From GCA-2706205 sp964215955 (lineage in GTDB: Bacteria; Bdellovibrionota; Bacteriovoracia; Bacteriovoracales; Bacteriovoracaceae), in contig CAXPDR010000027.1 of assembly GCA_964215955.1 (NCBI GenBank), forward strand, positions 62,001 through 126,000: a stretch of DNA of 64,000 bases, in the 5' to 3' direction. Every line of letters begins with the position of its first letter. Within the stretch, counting starts at the first letter, position 1. A model generated the notes under the pieces. It worked only from the letters and a program-made list of their open reading frames with translations, had not been told where the DNA came from and searched no databases. The position numbers were made by a program, and so were the translations under genes. Shown piece after piece: positions 45,090 to 54,527 of the stretch.

Positions 45090-46520
45090 TTAAGCCCCCA
45101 CCACTTGAGATAAGGTTTCAAAAATATTTTGTCCTGCAAAGATATTATTAGCTTTTTCATGTTTAAATTTATTGCCGGCTATAAAATTATGTTTAGCCCA
45201 TTTTTCATTTAACTTAGATATAAAGACTTCATACTCGTCATCTAAAGCACATAATACAAGATTATCTTCTTTCGTTTCTTGGTGGCCCTCATTCCAAAAT
45301 TCGACTTCAACCTTGCTCCCTAGAATTTCAAAATAATTAGTACAAAACATTATACGAGCTGAAAGCTTAGCTTCACTACCATAAACAAGAACTCGAGTTG
45401 TAATATTATTTTCTTGGGCTTTATTTCTTAGACTTTCAAATTCTTCTGAATTTCTTCTAAGGGGAAATAATTCATTACTTTGAGTCTTATCGAATGAAAA
45501 TCTTTCATCAATATTTGAGTAACTATTTACACCTGCGATACTAACCTTATTTTTGGCAAGATATTCTTTTCTTTTTAAAGAGACCTTCTCAACTTCTTCT
45601 GCCCAGTTCTTGATATTTTTATTTAACCCTCCTTTATTTTGGAGTTCTTTAAATTCATCAAATGACTTAACTAAAAATTCTTCCGATAAAGTTTCAATAA
45701 CATAACTCCCTCTACCAGGATCATTTACTTGAGATAAGAAAGACTCTTTTTCTAAAATATGAAATACATTTCTGGATTGTCTGATACCAAGCTTAGATTG
45801 TTCATCACTTAGGTAATCGTAACTTTCTACGGATAAAATATCTGCACCACCTATAAAGGCTGAGCTTAAATTAGCCGTTCCTCTTAACATATTCATCCAT
45901 GGATCGTAGATTGTCATTTCTCTCTTAGAGGGTGTACTTAAAATTTGAAACTCTCCTGTCTTAAAAGATTCTTGGAAGAACTCTAAAAAATATCTTGTAG
46001 TTCTCAGCTTAGCTATATTACAGAAGAATAGTGAATCACAGGCCATATTTACCATGATATTATTGCTTAGATTATTCTCGACATATTCATTCAAAAAGCT
46101 TTGTAAAAATATCAATTCTTGAACAATACTTCCACCGGCATTGTGTACAATACTAGTATCGATATAACAGACAGTATCAGCATCTTTTACCAAGTCTTGT
46201 ATTCCATGCTTGAAAATATCAATCCATTTTTTATTATCTAATGAAAATTCTTCGGAATAAAAAAGCTCAACCCCTTCACTTAAATCTGATTTTTCTTTTT
46301 GATTACCCCATCTCGCCATTTTTCTTTGATTAGGAAAAGAATTAAGCTTCAAACTTTCTTTAGGAGTATAATTAGACTTTAAAATCACCCCTTCATTTGT
46401 GTCGAAGTTCAACTTTCTCTCAAAATCATCTTCTGACTCTAGCTTTAAACTAGCCATTGCCTTGGATAACCACTTTTCATAGTCTGGTTTATCAAAAAAC
46501 TCGTCTATATTGATTCTCAC
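45090..46520 (-). CDS. mutA: Methylmalonyl-CoA mutase, small subunit (shortened)
   Basis: 476 residues from a GTG with AAGGGG 7 bases upstream. MutA-like: MARWGN early, GGADILSVESYD (about 222), SRNVFHILEKESFLSQVNDPGRGSYVIETL. It lacks the B12-binding DxHxxG motif, as small subunits do, but it is also well short of the usual 600-plus residues, with the C-terminal flavodoxin-like domain reduced to about 110. It should pair with MutB in a structural role. First gene of mutA-mutB-meaB-nth. Confidence 0.88.
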   Translation of the reverse strand: MRINIDEFFDKPDYEKWLSKAMASLKLESEDDFERKLNFDTNEGVILKSNYTPKESLKLNSFPNQRKMARWGNQKEKSDLSEGVELFYSEEFSLDNKKWIDIFKHGIQDLVKDADTVCYIDTSIVHNAGGSIVQELIFLQSFLNEYVENNLSNNIMVNMACDSLFFCNIAKLRTTRYFLEFFQESFKTGEFQILSTPSKREMTIYDPWMNMLRGTANLSSAFIGGADILSVESYDYLSDEQSKLGIRQSRNVFHILEKESFLSQVNDPGRGSYVIETLSEEFLVKSFDEFKELQNKGGLNKNIKNWAEEVEKVSLKRKEYLAKNKVSIAGVNSYSNIDERFSFDKTQSNELFPLRRNSEEFESLRNKAQENNITTRVLVYGSEAKLSARIMFCTNYFEILGSKVEVEFWNEGHQETKEDNLVLCALDDEYEVFISKLNEKWAKHNFIAGNKFKHEKANNIFAGQNIFETLSQVVGA

Positions 46521-46636
46521 AATAACCCCTTATTTTAGAGACTTATCTTAGCAAACGATTCTGGTATTTTTAAGTTTTTTGAGGAAATACTAGGAATTTT
46601 TAATTAATAACTTATAATTATATTAGCAGGGGAAGA

Positions 46637-47953
46637 ATGAAAACAACGCTTATTGTCGAAAGTCATCTACAACTCACTGATTTTTACAGTATTAATCTAC
46701 ATACATGGGTAGACTCTCAAACAGTATGCGTCAAACAAGCACGCTTTCTCATAGAATATTTACAAAATAACGAAACAAAGCCTGAGTTAATAATTACGAA
46801 AGCAAAAATTGGCACGGAGCATACAGCCGAAGCCATTTACGAATATTTATCCAAAGAAAAATTAAACATTCCACTTATTGTCATTGGTGATTCTCCTTTA
46901 GATAAAACTCAGATTCCTCATTTAAATTCAAGTTTAGAAATAAAAGAACTTATTCAAGCAAGTGCTAAAGCCTTAAATGTTACAGCAAAAGAAATGGCAG
47001 AAAAAGCTGTTCCTGACTTTTTTGAAATACCGATCCAACATTTTCATTTAATTGATTTTTCAATTTGCAATGTATTTAGAGAGGAAGAAGGAAGCTTTAA
47101 ATTATTTATCAAAGCTTTTGATGAAATTTCTCCTCATGCCTTAAAAAACCTTATTGGACAAGGAACGATGAGTTTATTTGTTGAAAAAGACCATAGATTA
47201 AAATTTGTCACAAATATTAATCAAGAGATTGCATCTAAATTAGAACTTAAAGATCTAAGTGAAGATGAACAAGTTAGCGCTGTTGAAATGTCTCAACAAC
47301 TTTTACAAGAAAAGTTTGAACGATTAGGAGTTACACCTGAAACGGTTGAACTGGCCAAGAGGAATATGAAATATATGGTTAATTCAGCTAAAAAAGCACC
47401 TGGATTAAAACATTTATTAAAACGTTTACTTAAAAATAAAGCGGGATATCAGTTCAAACATTCACAAATTTTGACCTTTGTTTCCTCTCACCTTATGGAA
47501 CAATTAAATTGGGGAAATGACGAACAGAAAGAAAAAATGCAATTTATTTCTTTTTTTCATGATATAACCTTACAAAATTCAGAACAAGCTAGGATCCACT
47601 CAGAAGAAGAACTTAAAAAATCAAACCTTACCGAAAATGAAAAGAAACTGGTAAGAAATCATGCTCAACTTACCGCGACCCTAATTCAAAATTACCCAGG
47701 AGCTCCTGTTGGCGTGGAACAAATTATCAAACAACATCACGGAGTCACTAATGGAGTTGGCTTTTCAGAGCATTACTCACAGAATATATCTCCCATGGCC
47801 ATTGTGTTTATTCTAGCCGAAGACTTAGTTGAGTCCCTCATTTTTCCACCTAAAAACTTTTCCTTTAAAACCAAGATTTCTCAAATGAGAAAAACCTACC
47901 ATACCCAACGATTTCAAAAAATTATTGATGCTCTTGAAACTGTTACCTTATAG
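46637..47953 (+). CDS. Pseudo-receiver/HD-domain protein (paralogue of the 16.4-kb gene)
   Basis: 438 residues. The N-terminal 110 residues follow a receiver fold, but Thr54 (LIITKAKIG) replaces the phospho-Asp and the acidic pocket is lost (LIVESH). A middle domain (about 128-205) matches the one in the HD-GYP protein at 16.4 kb in pattern. The HD domain keeps metal ligands His308-Asp309 (FFHDITL), His342 and HH 367-368, but HDxGK is HDIT and the GYP motif is NGVGF, so c-di-GMP hydrolysis is uncertain. AGGGGA precedes the ATG. Stands alone, convergent with ppc. Confidence 0.78.
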   Translation: MKTTLIVESHLQLTDFYSINLHTWVDSQTVCVKQARFLIEYLQNNETKPELIITKAKIGTEHTAEAIYEYLSKEKLNIPLIVIGDSPLDKTQIPHLNSSLEIKELIQASAKALNVTAKEMAEKAVPDFFEIPIQHFHLIDFSICNVFREEEGSFKLFIKAFDEISPHALKNLIGQGTMSLFVEKDHRLKFVTNINQEIASKLELKDLSEDEQVSAVEMSQQLLQEKFERLGVTPETVELAKRNMKYMVNSAKKAPGLKHLLKRLLKNKAGYQFKHSQILTFVSSHLMEQLNWGNDEQKEKMQFISFFHDITLQNSEQARIHSEEELKKSNLTENEKKLVRNHAQLTATLIQNYPGAPVGVEQIIKQHHGVTNGVGFSEHYSQNISPMAIVFILAEDLVESLIFPPKNFSFKTKISQMRKTYHTQRFQKIIDALETVTL

Positions 47954-47957
47954 TTTT

Positions 47958-50303
47958 TTAGCCTGTTGTCATCATTCCTGATGAAATACCTGCAACTGTC
48001 TTTCTAATAAGGGTATTATCTTTATCTTTATACGCCAAAATTTGAAGAATATTTAAGGGATGAATCATTGAAGATCTAAGTTCAATGGAGTCTGCTAACC
48101 ATGGACGATACCACAATAAATTTTTCTTACCTGTAATCATTCTTACAAATTGAACCGTTGATTCATATTCAATTCGAAATTCTTCAAGAAAATTATTTTG
48201 ATCTTCTATGCTCAAATCACTGGTTGAAAGATAAAGAGCAAAAACATTAATATCCACCTTACTCAAAGTAAAACTTAAGGCCCTAATATAACTTCCAAAA
48301 AGGCTACTCTCTTTAAAAGCCAATTTGAGCTTCGTTTTCATGTCTTTTTTATCTTTTATTTTTTCCCAGCTACTTCCGACACCCCACCACGTAGGAAATA
48401 GCACTCTTGTTTGTGTCCAACAAAGAATCCACGGGATGGCCCTTATAGAACTAAGGTCAAGTTTGGAAGCCTTCGCTCTTTTAGTTGGACGAGAACCAAG
48501 TCTTAAAACATTTAAGTATGAGTATGGCGTCGCAGCCTCAATCATCTCAAAAAACTTTGGATCCTTAATTTTATTTTCATATTCAAGTTTTACTGATGCA
48601 GAAAAACTCTCAACAGCTTTATCTACTTTTATTGTTCCCTTTTTGGTTTTAGCTCTATTAAAATTGTCTAAAATTTTATTTATACCGGAAATTGAAACCT
48701 CAGGTGAAGTAAAGTTTCTCTCGACCATTTCCCCCTGAATAGTTGCCTTGTATACATTCAATGCCGATTTCGGCCACCAAAGAGTTTGGTCCCTAAGACT
48801 TCCTCCACCTCTATCAATAGATCCTCCTGAACCATGAAAGAAAATGGGAATGATATTAGCTTTAGATAAAATAACATCTAAAGATCTAATCGTTTTAGCA
48901 ATGGCCAACCGACTTGGTAATACTCCCATACCTTTGGAAGAATCTGAATACCCTAGCATTATTTCAAACTGTCCTTTCCAACTATTGTTGATACAATTAA
49001 AAAATGACTTTTCTTTTATTAGTTTCGTTACAATTGTAGGAGAATCCTCCAGGGCTTTTGCCGTTTCAAACAACGGAACAATAGGAAGCTTATTATGATT
49101 AAAAATCTTTCTTACAAGTTTTTTGGTAACTAAGACATCTTCTACAGAATGACACATACTAATTATCATTCCCTTGGCATAGCCAGTTATATCTCCACCT
49201 TTTGATATCGCAGCAAGTTTTTCTAACATCCTTGCAATGGCCGTATTTTCTTTATTTTTATATGTCTGATGTAGTAATTCACTATCTTCCCTTAACTCTA
49301 AAGGAATAACCAACGCGGGAAATAGATCAAAAATGGCCTTAAACTTTCTAATTCTAGGACTTTCTTCCCCTATCAAATGGACATAGTTGCTAGCAAACAG
49401 GTCAAAGAGTTGCTTAAACTTTGAAATATTAGCATTATCACCCGACTTAACAGTTTTACATTTTTGAAACGCCTGTTCAGCTTGCTTAAAGCTTTTGAGT
49501 ATTTTTTCTTGCTGTAAAAAGTTTAAATCTTTTAATATATCGGCCAGGATCCGGCTACCGATTCTCATGAAATGATCTCTCGATGCTTGAAGACTTGCTA
49601 GTAACACTTTTTCATCAACACCTGGATGTCCATCTTTATCACCACCAACCCATGTTCTTATCCTAACAGCACCATAGTCTCTGTCAGCTCTCAAGATTGT
49701 ATCAAAAATATCATCTCTACAGATGATAGAAAAAAGATGTTTAGCCTCATCAATAACTGTGGGTTTCTCATGTCTAGTTACAGGCAGTAGCCAAGCAAGT
49801 TTCAGATTATGTTTGATAATAGACTTCATATAATCTTCTTCACCAGTACCGTCTAAAATTCGAATTTGAACACTTTGGATTCTCCTAAATAATTCTATAT
49901 TTTCAGGAGAACGTGCTTCAGTTGGATGAGCAGTCAAAACATAAATCATTCTATTATTTTGCCTCTGTTTAGGTGGTCCAATTTTTTGTTCCCTCAACTT
50001 AAATGTTCTGTAAGCTGCTTCACAGGTATTAATAAGCTCCAACATCAGAGTATAAGAATTGGCTATTTGATGCCTTAAGTGAACGGGATATTTTTCCATA
50101 TCTCGATATAAGTTTTTTAAGCATTCAATTTTTTCGGAGTCCCTTAAGACTCGATATTCAATCATTTCTTGTCTAATTTCTTCAACAATATCAAAGAGTT
50201 CTTTCCCACCCTCTTCCTTAATGACTTCACCTAAAAGGGATACAGAATGTCTCACAAGCGATTTGAGTTCTAACGATAAAGATGTTTCAATTTTAGTATT
50301 CAA
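47958..50303 (-). CDS. ppc: Phosphoenolpyruvate carboxylase
   Basis: 781 residues from a TTG with a perfect AGGAGG 5 bases before it; shorter than E. coli (883) but with all core motifs: TAHPTEARS (catalytic His, about 126), GGDKDGHPGVD, ELREDSEL, GYSDSSKG, the FHGSGGSIDRGGG loop, RAIPWILCWTQ and the C-terminal SSGMMTTG (usually GMRNTG). Makes oxaloacetate from PEP and bicarbonate, refilling the TCA cycle. Convergent with the HD-protein gene; the acetyltransferase gene upstream is 17 bases away. Confidence 0.95.
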   Translation of the reverse strand: MNTKIETSLSLELKSLVRHSVSLLGEVIKEEGGKELFDIVEEIRQEMIEYRVLRDSEKIECLKNLYRDMEKYPVHLRHQIANSYTLMLELINTCEAAYRTFKLREQKIGPPKQRQNNRMIYVLTAHPTEARSPENIELFRRIQSVQIRILDGTGEEDYMKSIIKHNLKLAWLLPVTRHEKPTVIDEAKHLFSIICRDDIFDTILRADRDYGAVRIRTWVGGDKDGHPGVDEKVLLASLQASRDHFMRIGSRILADILKDLNFLQQEKILKSFKQAEQAFQKCKTVKSGDNANISKFKQLFDLFASNYVHLIGEESPRIRKFKAIFDLFPALVIPLELREDSELLHQTYKNKENTAIARMLEKLAAISKGGDITGYAKGMIISMCHSVEDVLVTKKLVRKIFNHNKLPIVPLFETAKALEDSPTIVTKLIKEKSFFNCINNSWKGQFEIMLGYSDSSKGMGVLPSRLAIAKTIRSLDVILSKANIIPIFFHGSGGSIDRGGGSLRDQTLWWPKSALNVYKATIQGEMVERNFTSPEVSISGINKILDNFNRAKTKKGTIKVDKAVESFSASVKLEYENKIKDPKFFEMIEAATPYSYLNVLRLGSRPTKRAKASKLDLSSIRAIPWILCWTQTRVLFPTWWGVGSSWEKIKDKKDMKTKLKLAFKESSLFGSYIRALSFTLSKVDINVFALYLSTSDLSIEDQNNFLEEFRIEYESTVQFVRMITGKKNLLWYRPWLADSIELRSSMIHPLNILQILAYKDKDNTLIRKTVAGISSGMMTTG

Positions 50304-50319
50304 CTTAACCTCCTAAAGG

Positions 50320-50847
50320 TTAGAGATTCAGGCCATGAAACTCATAGCAAACTTCATTAAGTTTATTTTTATCAATTTCAATTTCTTTTGAAATAGGAGT
50401 AAGTATTCCTCCCATTTTTTCATAAAAGCCTCGAGCCTTCATATTTTGTTCTAAAACCCACACGCACATAGACTTAAAGGAATTGTCTTTTATTACTTTA
50501 GAAAAATGCTTAAAAAGCTCTCTCCCATGACCGCGGTCTATAAAATGAGGGTTTAGATAAATAGCATAAAGCTCAGACTCGGAATTCGGGACGAGATCAA
50601 GATGTCTATTTTGTGCACCGATAGCATACCCTATAACTTTATCATCTAGAATCATAACTAATCTAATTAAGTCAGAGTATTTTTCAAAGCCATTTTGCCA
50701 GTTTCGAACTTTTTCTTTTAAGCTAATATTTTCAAGAAAATGTGGGGATAAAATATCCTTATAAGCGTACTTCCACGCAAGAACATTTATATTTGCGACA
50801 TCGGATAGGTCTTCATAAGACATTTCTCTAAACTTAACAGTACTCAA
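50320..50847 (-). CDS. GNAT-family N-acetyltransferase
   Basis: 175 residues from a TTG preceded by AAGGA. GNAT fold: strand pair ending ELYAIYLNPHFIDRGHGREL, where RGHGREL (about 113) is the acetyl-CoA pyrophosphate loop, then VWVLEQNMKARGFYEKMGG, the usual helix near the C-terminus. Substrate unknown; general GNAT. Could share a transcript with ppc 17 bases downstream. Confidence 0.88.
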   Translation of the reverse strand: MSTVKFREMSYEDLSDVANINVLAWKYAYKDILSPHFLENISLKEKVRNWQNGFEKYSDLIRLVMILDDKVIGYAIGAQNRHLDLVPNSESELYAIYLNPHFIDRGHGRELFKHFSKVIKDNSFKSMCVWVLEQNMKARGFYEKMGGILTPISKEIEIDKNKLNEVCYEFHGLNL

Positions 50848-50900
50848 AAATATCCTTAATTTTAGACAAGCATGATTTAATTTAGAAAGAAGAGTTTAAA

Positions 50901-51698
50901 TTATTTAACCCCCGCTAAATAGGTAACCCATGCTTCACAGTTCTCAGCAGATTCTGTTTGGAAAAACTCTCCATCTCCACCACCATCTTCATCATCGCCT
51001 TCCCAGTAAGAGATGACTTTTGAAAAACCAGCTTCTTCCATAATATCTCTAAGTTCAGCCATGGCCCATAATCGCCACTCATATACGAATACATCTTTTC
51101 TCTTTTTTTCACCTTTTCTCTTAAAGTGAATAGCGAATCTGCAATGATTATTAATTGGATTAAACTCTTGGCATTCCCAATAATATTTAAAACCGTCATG
51201 CTTCATTATGTCTGTCATCACTGTTTGGGAATCAGGGCCACCAAAAAGGTCAATAAAAAAGACACCATTCTCATTTAAAGCCTCTTTAGCCTTCTTAAAA
51301 TAGTCTAATAAAACTTTTCTTTCCTTAAAGATCATATAACTAAAATTAAATGCAAAACAAATATCAACTTTTGGAGTGCCAGCAGCAAGTACATTTTCCA
51401 GTAAATAGGTCACTCTCTTCTGAGCTGATTCATCAAGTTTAGTAACATGATGCTCTTTCCCATACGCTACAGGCTCTGGATCTAAGTCTATTCCCCAAGA
51501 TTTGTGCTTTGCACTTTGAGCTGCCCAAGCACAGCTGATAGCTCCAGTTCCACAAAAATCTTCTCTTAAAGTAAGAGCTTTTTTTCCTGTGATTTCCTCA
51601 TATTTTTCATTAAAGAAGTCAACTTCATTTTGTGGATTTTGAACACTTTTTTCGTAATACCAATATTTATCGAAATCATTTGCGATGGCTTTTAACAT
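50901..51698 (-). CDS. Class I SAM-dependent methyltransferase
   Basis: 265 residues. Motif I is LREDFCGTGAISCAWA (about 42), motif II IDLDPEPVAYG (about 70), with ICFAFNFSYMIF and FFIDLFGGPD after them, a complete Rossmann methyltransferase. The acidic segment EGDDEDGGGDGEF near the C-terminus is unusual. No target can be named. GGGGAAA precedes the ATG. On the same strand as the acetyltransferase gene, 53 bp apart. Confidence 0.88.
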   Translation of the reverse strand: MLKAIANDFDKYWYYEKSVQNPQNEVDFFNEKYEEITGKKALTLREDFCGTGAISCAWAAQSAKHKSWGIDLDPEPVAYGKEHHVTKLDESAQKRVTYLLENVLAAGTPKVDICFAFNFSYMIFKERKVLLDYFKKAKEALNENGVFFIDLFGGPDSQTVMTDIMKHDGFKYYWECQEFNPINNHCRFAIHFKRKGEKKRKDVFVYEWRLWAMAELRDIMEEAGFSKVISYWEGDDEDGGGDGEFFQTESAENCEAWVTYLAGVK

Positions 51699-51767
51699 AG
51701 AAAATTTCCCCTAATTTGTAAGAAATTTTAGTCTATTAGAAAACAAAAGAAAAGCCCATTTTAAATG

Positions 51768-51792
51768 AAAAAAGCCTCTTACGAGGCTTTTC
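51768..51792 (-). terminator. Rho-independent terminator of prc
   Basis: On the minus strand, GCCTC-GTAA-GAGGC (51774-51787) is followed by TTTTTT; the stem is also A/T-paired outside, so it could work in both directions. It starts right after the prc stop. Confidence 0.85.
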
Positions 51793-53988
51793 TTATTTTG
51801 AACTTAACATATCGCTCATGATAAAGAGAGTTTCTTCGACCACAGGGTCTTTTTGGAGTTCCTCTTGGAATTCTTTAAAGCTTTCCTTGTGAACCTCATC
51901 TTTAAGTTTCTCAACAGATGTCACCTGTATATCCTCATGTATATCATCTATTTTGTACTTCTCAGATACATCTCTTGCTTCTTTTCTATAAGTTTCCATT
52001 TCCTTTAATGAGATGAATCTTTTAGATTTTTCTTTTCTAGCTTTAGACCAGTTCACACTATCCACAATTTTTTGGAACCGTGGATCCTTTTTTACCCTTT
52101 TTTCACTATTGGATTTTAAAGATGCAATATCGAACTTGTTCTTCTTCCATTCCTTATATTTAACTGGTGGTATTTCTGCATAAGATATAGCGTACTCAAG
52201 AGATTTCTCTCCCGATTCAACATAACCATATCTATCCGGCAACTCAATATGAGGTCTTACCCCTCTAAATTGTGTAGACATACCATTTATTCGATAAAAC
52301 ATATCCGTCGTTATCTTCATTGCACCAATTGGACCAATTACTGGCGAAACCATTGGATGAAGGTAATCTTGTAAGTTTAAGATAGCTTGGACTGTACCTT
52401 TTCCGTGAGTTTGCTCACTTGATCCAACAATCACGGCTCTATCATAATCTTTCAATGCTCCTGCAACAATCTCAGAAGCAGATGCACTAAATCTATTTAT
52501 AAGAACAATAAGAGGCTTATCCCAATAAGTTTTTCCATCAGTATCTCTATGAACCGAAGCATTTCCTCTATTTTTAACTTGTACAATTGGTCCGCTATCA
52601 ATAAATAAACCACCCATGAGGGTTGCATCTTGAAGAGCTCCCCCTCCATTATTACGAAGGTTCAAAATAATTCCGTCTACGCCTTTTTTCTTTAGGGCAA
52701 GAATTGCTTTTTTCACATCAGTAGAACTATTTGGACCATTTGGATCTTGAAAATCTCTATAAAATTTTGGAACATGAATGTATCCAATCTTTTGCTTTAG
52801 TTTTTTATGTTCAATGATAGTACTTTTAACATAAGCCTCTTCAATAACAACTTTATCCCTTACAATTGGAATCACTTTTATTTCACCATCAGGCTTCTTT
52901 ACCTTTAATTTTACAACCGTTCCCTTTGGCCCTCTTATAAGTTTAACCGCATCCCTAATACTCATATCTACGATATCTACTGGGTCATCATTACCTTGCC
53001 CAACAGCGAGGATAACATCTTCCGCTTTTAACTCCTTACCTTTCCAAGAAGCTGAACCAGGAATAATTCTTTCAACTTTGATAAAACTACCTTCTTCCCT
53101 TAACATTGCACCAATACCTTCTAATTTCCCAGACATATCGATATCGAAATCTTCTTTTTCTTCTGGCATCATATAAACAGTATGAGGGTCATATATTCTC
53201 GTAATAGAATTATAGAATTTATCTAAACGATCGTTTGCTTTCTCTTCTTGAAGCCTTTTAAAAACTTTCTTGTATCGCTTCGCAACTTTTTCACGAGATT
53301 CCTTCATCAATTGTGCATATGACTTCTTTTTTTCTTCTTTCTTCTTTTTTACAGTTTTTTCCTTTTTATCTTTCTTATCGTCATTAAGTCCGTCTTGTTC
53401 ATCTTTTAACTCAAAGTATTGAATGAGGACTTCTAATTTTACAAGCTTTCTCCACCTTTCTTTCAACTCATCTTCATCATCAACATATTCTCTTTTTTTG
53501 GGATCTGTTTCGTAAGTTTCTTTTTTCTTAAAATCAAAGTCTTTTTTTAAGATGCTATCAACATACTTTGCAACCATAGGGAGACGCTTGTTAATGATTT
53601 TTTCAGTGGTATTAATAATACTCTGGTCCCCAGTTTTGAGCTGATCATCAAATTGGGCTTCAAATTTCTCTAATTTTTCTACATCATCGTCCGTGAGAAA
53701 CTGCTTCCCATAATCGACTCTTTCTAAATACATTTTAAAAGCTTGCTTGGAAAGATTGTCATTAATTTCTTTATGAGAATAATGAACTTTTTCCAATACC
53801 CCTTTAAGAATTTCTCCGACAATAGCATTCTTGTCCCACCCAGGAATCTGTTTTTTTATCGCCCCTATTGTGGACATTCTTTTTTCCATTTCAACTTCTT
53901 CATCAGAAGCCTTACGACTGGTTACTTCTTTTGCAACAACTGAGCTTGCTGTGAATAAAATTGCCATGCTAAATGCAAGTAGTTTCAT
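51793..53988 (-). CDS. prc: C-terminal processing periplasmic protease (S41A)
   Basis: 731 residues (E. coli Prc 682) with a signal peptide (MKLLAFSMAILFTASSVVA). An N-terminal helical part includes a Lys-rich stretch (KDKKEKTVKKKKEEKKK). The PDZ domain runs about 280-375 (LEGIGAMLREEG...), then S41 catalytic Ser in RFSASASEIVAGAL (about 501) and Lys in HGKGTVQ. Trims or degrades periplasmic proteins with nonpolar C-termini, including lipoproteins and cell-wall enzymes. AAAGGA precedes the ATG, and a terminator follows. Confidence 0.95.
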   Translation of the reverse strand: MKLLAFSMAILFTASSVVAKEVTSRKASDEEVEMEKRMSTIGAIKKQIPGWDKNAIVGEILKGVLEKVHYSHKEINDNLSKQAFKMYLERVDYGKQFLTDDDVEKLEKFEAQFDDQLKTGDQSIINTTEKIINKRLPMVAKYVDSILKKDFDFKKKETYETDPKKREYVDDEDELKERWRKLVKLEVLIQYFELKDEQDGLNDDKKDKKEKTVKKKKEEKKKSYAQLMKESREKVAKRYKKVFKRLQEEKANDRLDKFYNSITRIYDPHTVYMMPEEKEDFDIDMSGKLEGIGAMLREEGSFIKVERIIPGSASWKGKELKAEDVILAVGQGNDDPVDIVDMSIRDAVKLIRGPKGTVVKLKVKKPDGEIKVIPIVRDKVVIEEAYVKSTIIEHKKLKQKIGYIHVPKFYRDFQDPNGPNSSTDVKKAILALKKKGVDGIILNLRNNGGGALQDATLMGGLFIDSGPIVQVKNRGNASVHRDTDGKTYWDKPLIVLINRFSASASEIVAGALKDYDRAVIVGSSEQTHGKGTVQAILNLQDYLHPMVSPVIGPIGAMKITTDMFYRINGMSTQFRGVRPHIELPDRYGYVESGEKSLEYAISYAEIPPVKYKEWKKNKFDIASLKSNSEKRVKKDPRFQKIVDSVNWSKARKEKSKRFISLKEMETYRKEARDVSEKYKIDDIHEDIQVTSVEKLKDEVHKESFKEFQEELQKDPVVEETLFIMSDMLSSK

Positions 53989-54007
53989 TATTTAATCCTT
54001 TTACTAA

Positions 54008-54445
54008 CTATAAAAACTTTTTCTTTAGTTGAGCTATAAAATTTTCTATTTTTTTTATTTTATCATTTTCCGAATCACAAATAATTTGATCTTCACCACG
54101 TAGATTTAAGTAGAACTTTTTTTGACATTTCTTTTGTGGAGAATTTTTCATAAGATATTTAAAAGATATAAACTGATCGACAAATAATTCATCTAAGTTA
54201 TGTGCTGATTCAGTATCAACTTTTTTAGTCGATATTATTTCTCCTTTATTAAGGATTTCAAAATTAAATTGTCCAGAGACAGATGAAAGTAGCTTGTACT
54301 CTGCTAAATTTGTATTTTTAGAAAACTCTTTAATAAAGAAAATACTTCTACTCGCTCTTAAGTCATTATTACTTGATGCCTCTTGAGATAAACTTTCTTG
54401 TCCAAAACTGCTAAAAATAAGGAACAAGAGAAAAAAATACTTCAT
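54008..54445 (-). CDS. Secreted protein of unknown function
   Basis: 145 residues from the ATG at 54445 (AAAAGG upstream, signal peptide MKYFFLLFLIFSSFGQESLS follows). Mature part has mixed strands and two Cys (KKCQKK, QIICDS). It lies 19 bases before prc on the same strand, so it may be co-expressed with the protease. No family recognised. Confidence 0.7.
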   Translation of the reverse strand: MKYFFLLFLIFSSFGQESLSQEASSNNDLRASRSIFFIKEFSKNTNLAEYKLLSSVSGQFNFEILNKGEIISTKKVDTESAHNLDELFVDQFISFKYLMKNSPQKKCQKKFYLNLRGEDQIICDSENDKIKKIENFIAQLKKKFL

Positions 54446-54527
54446 AAATATGCCTTTTAAATCACATTTATATAATACCATCTATTTTATAATTGATTGA
54501 TATTCATGGCCATTATATAAATAAGAT

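Noticed and set aside
48325..49098. Plus-strand open frames antisense to ppc
   Set aside because: They lie opposite conserved PEP carboxylase motifs and show no features of their own.
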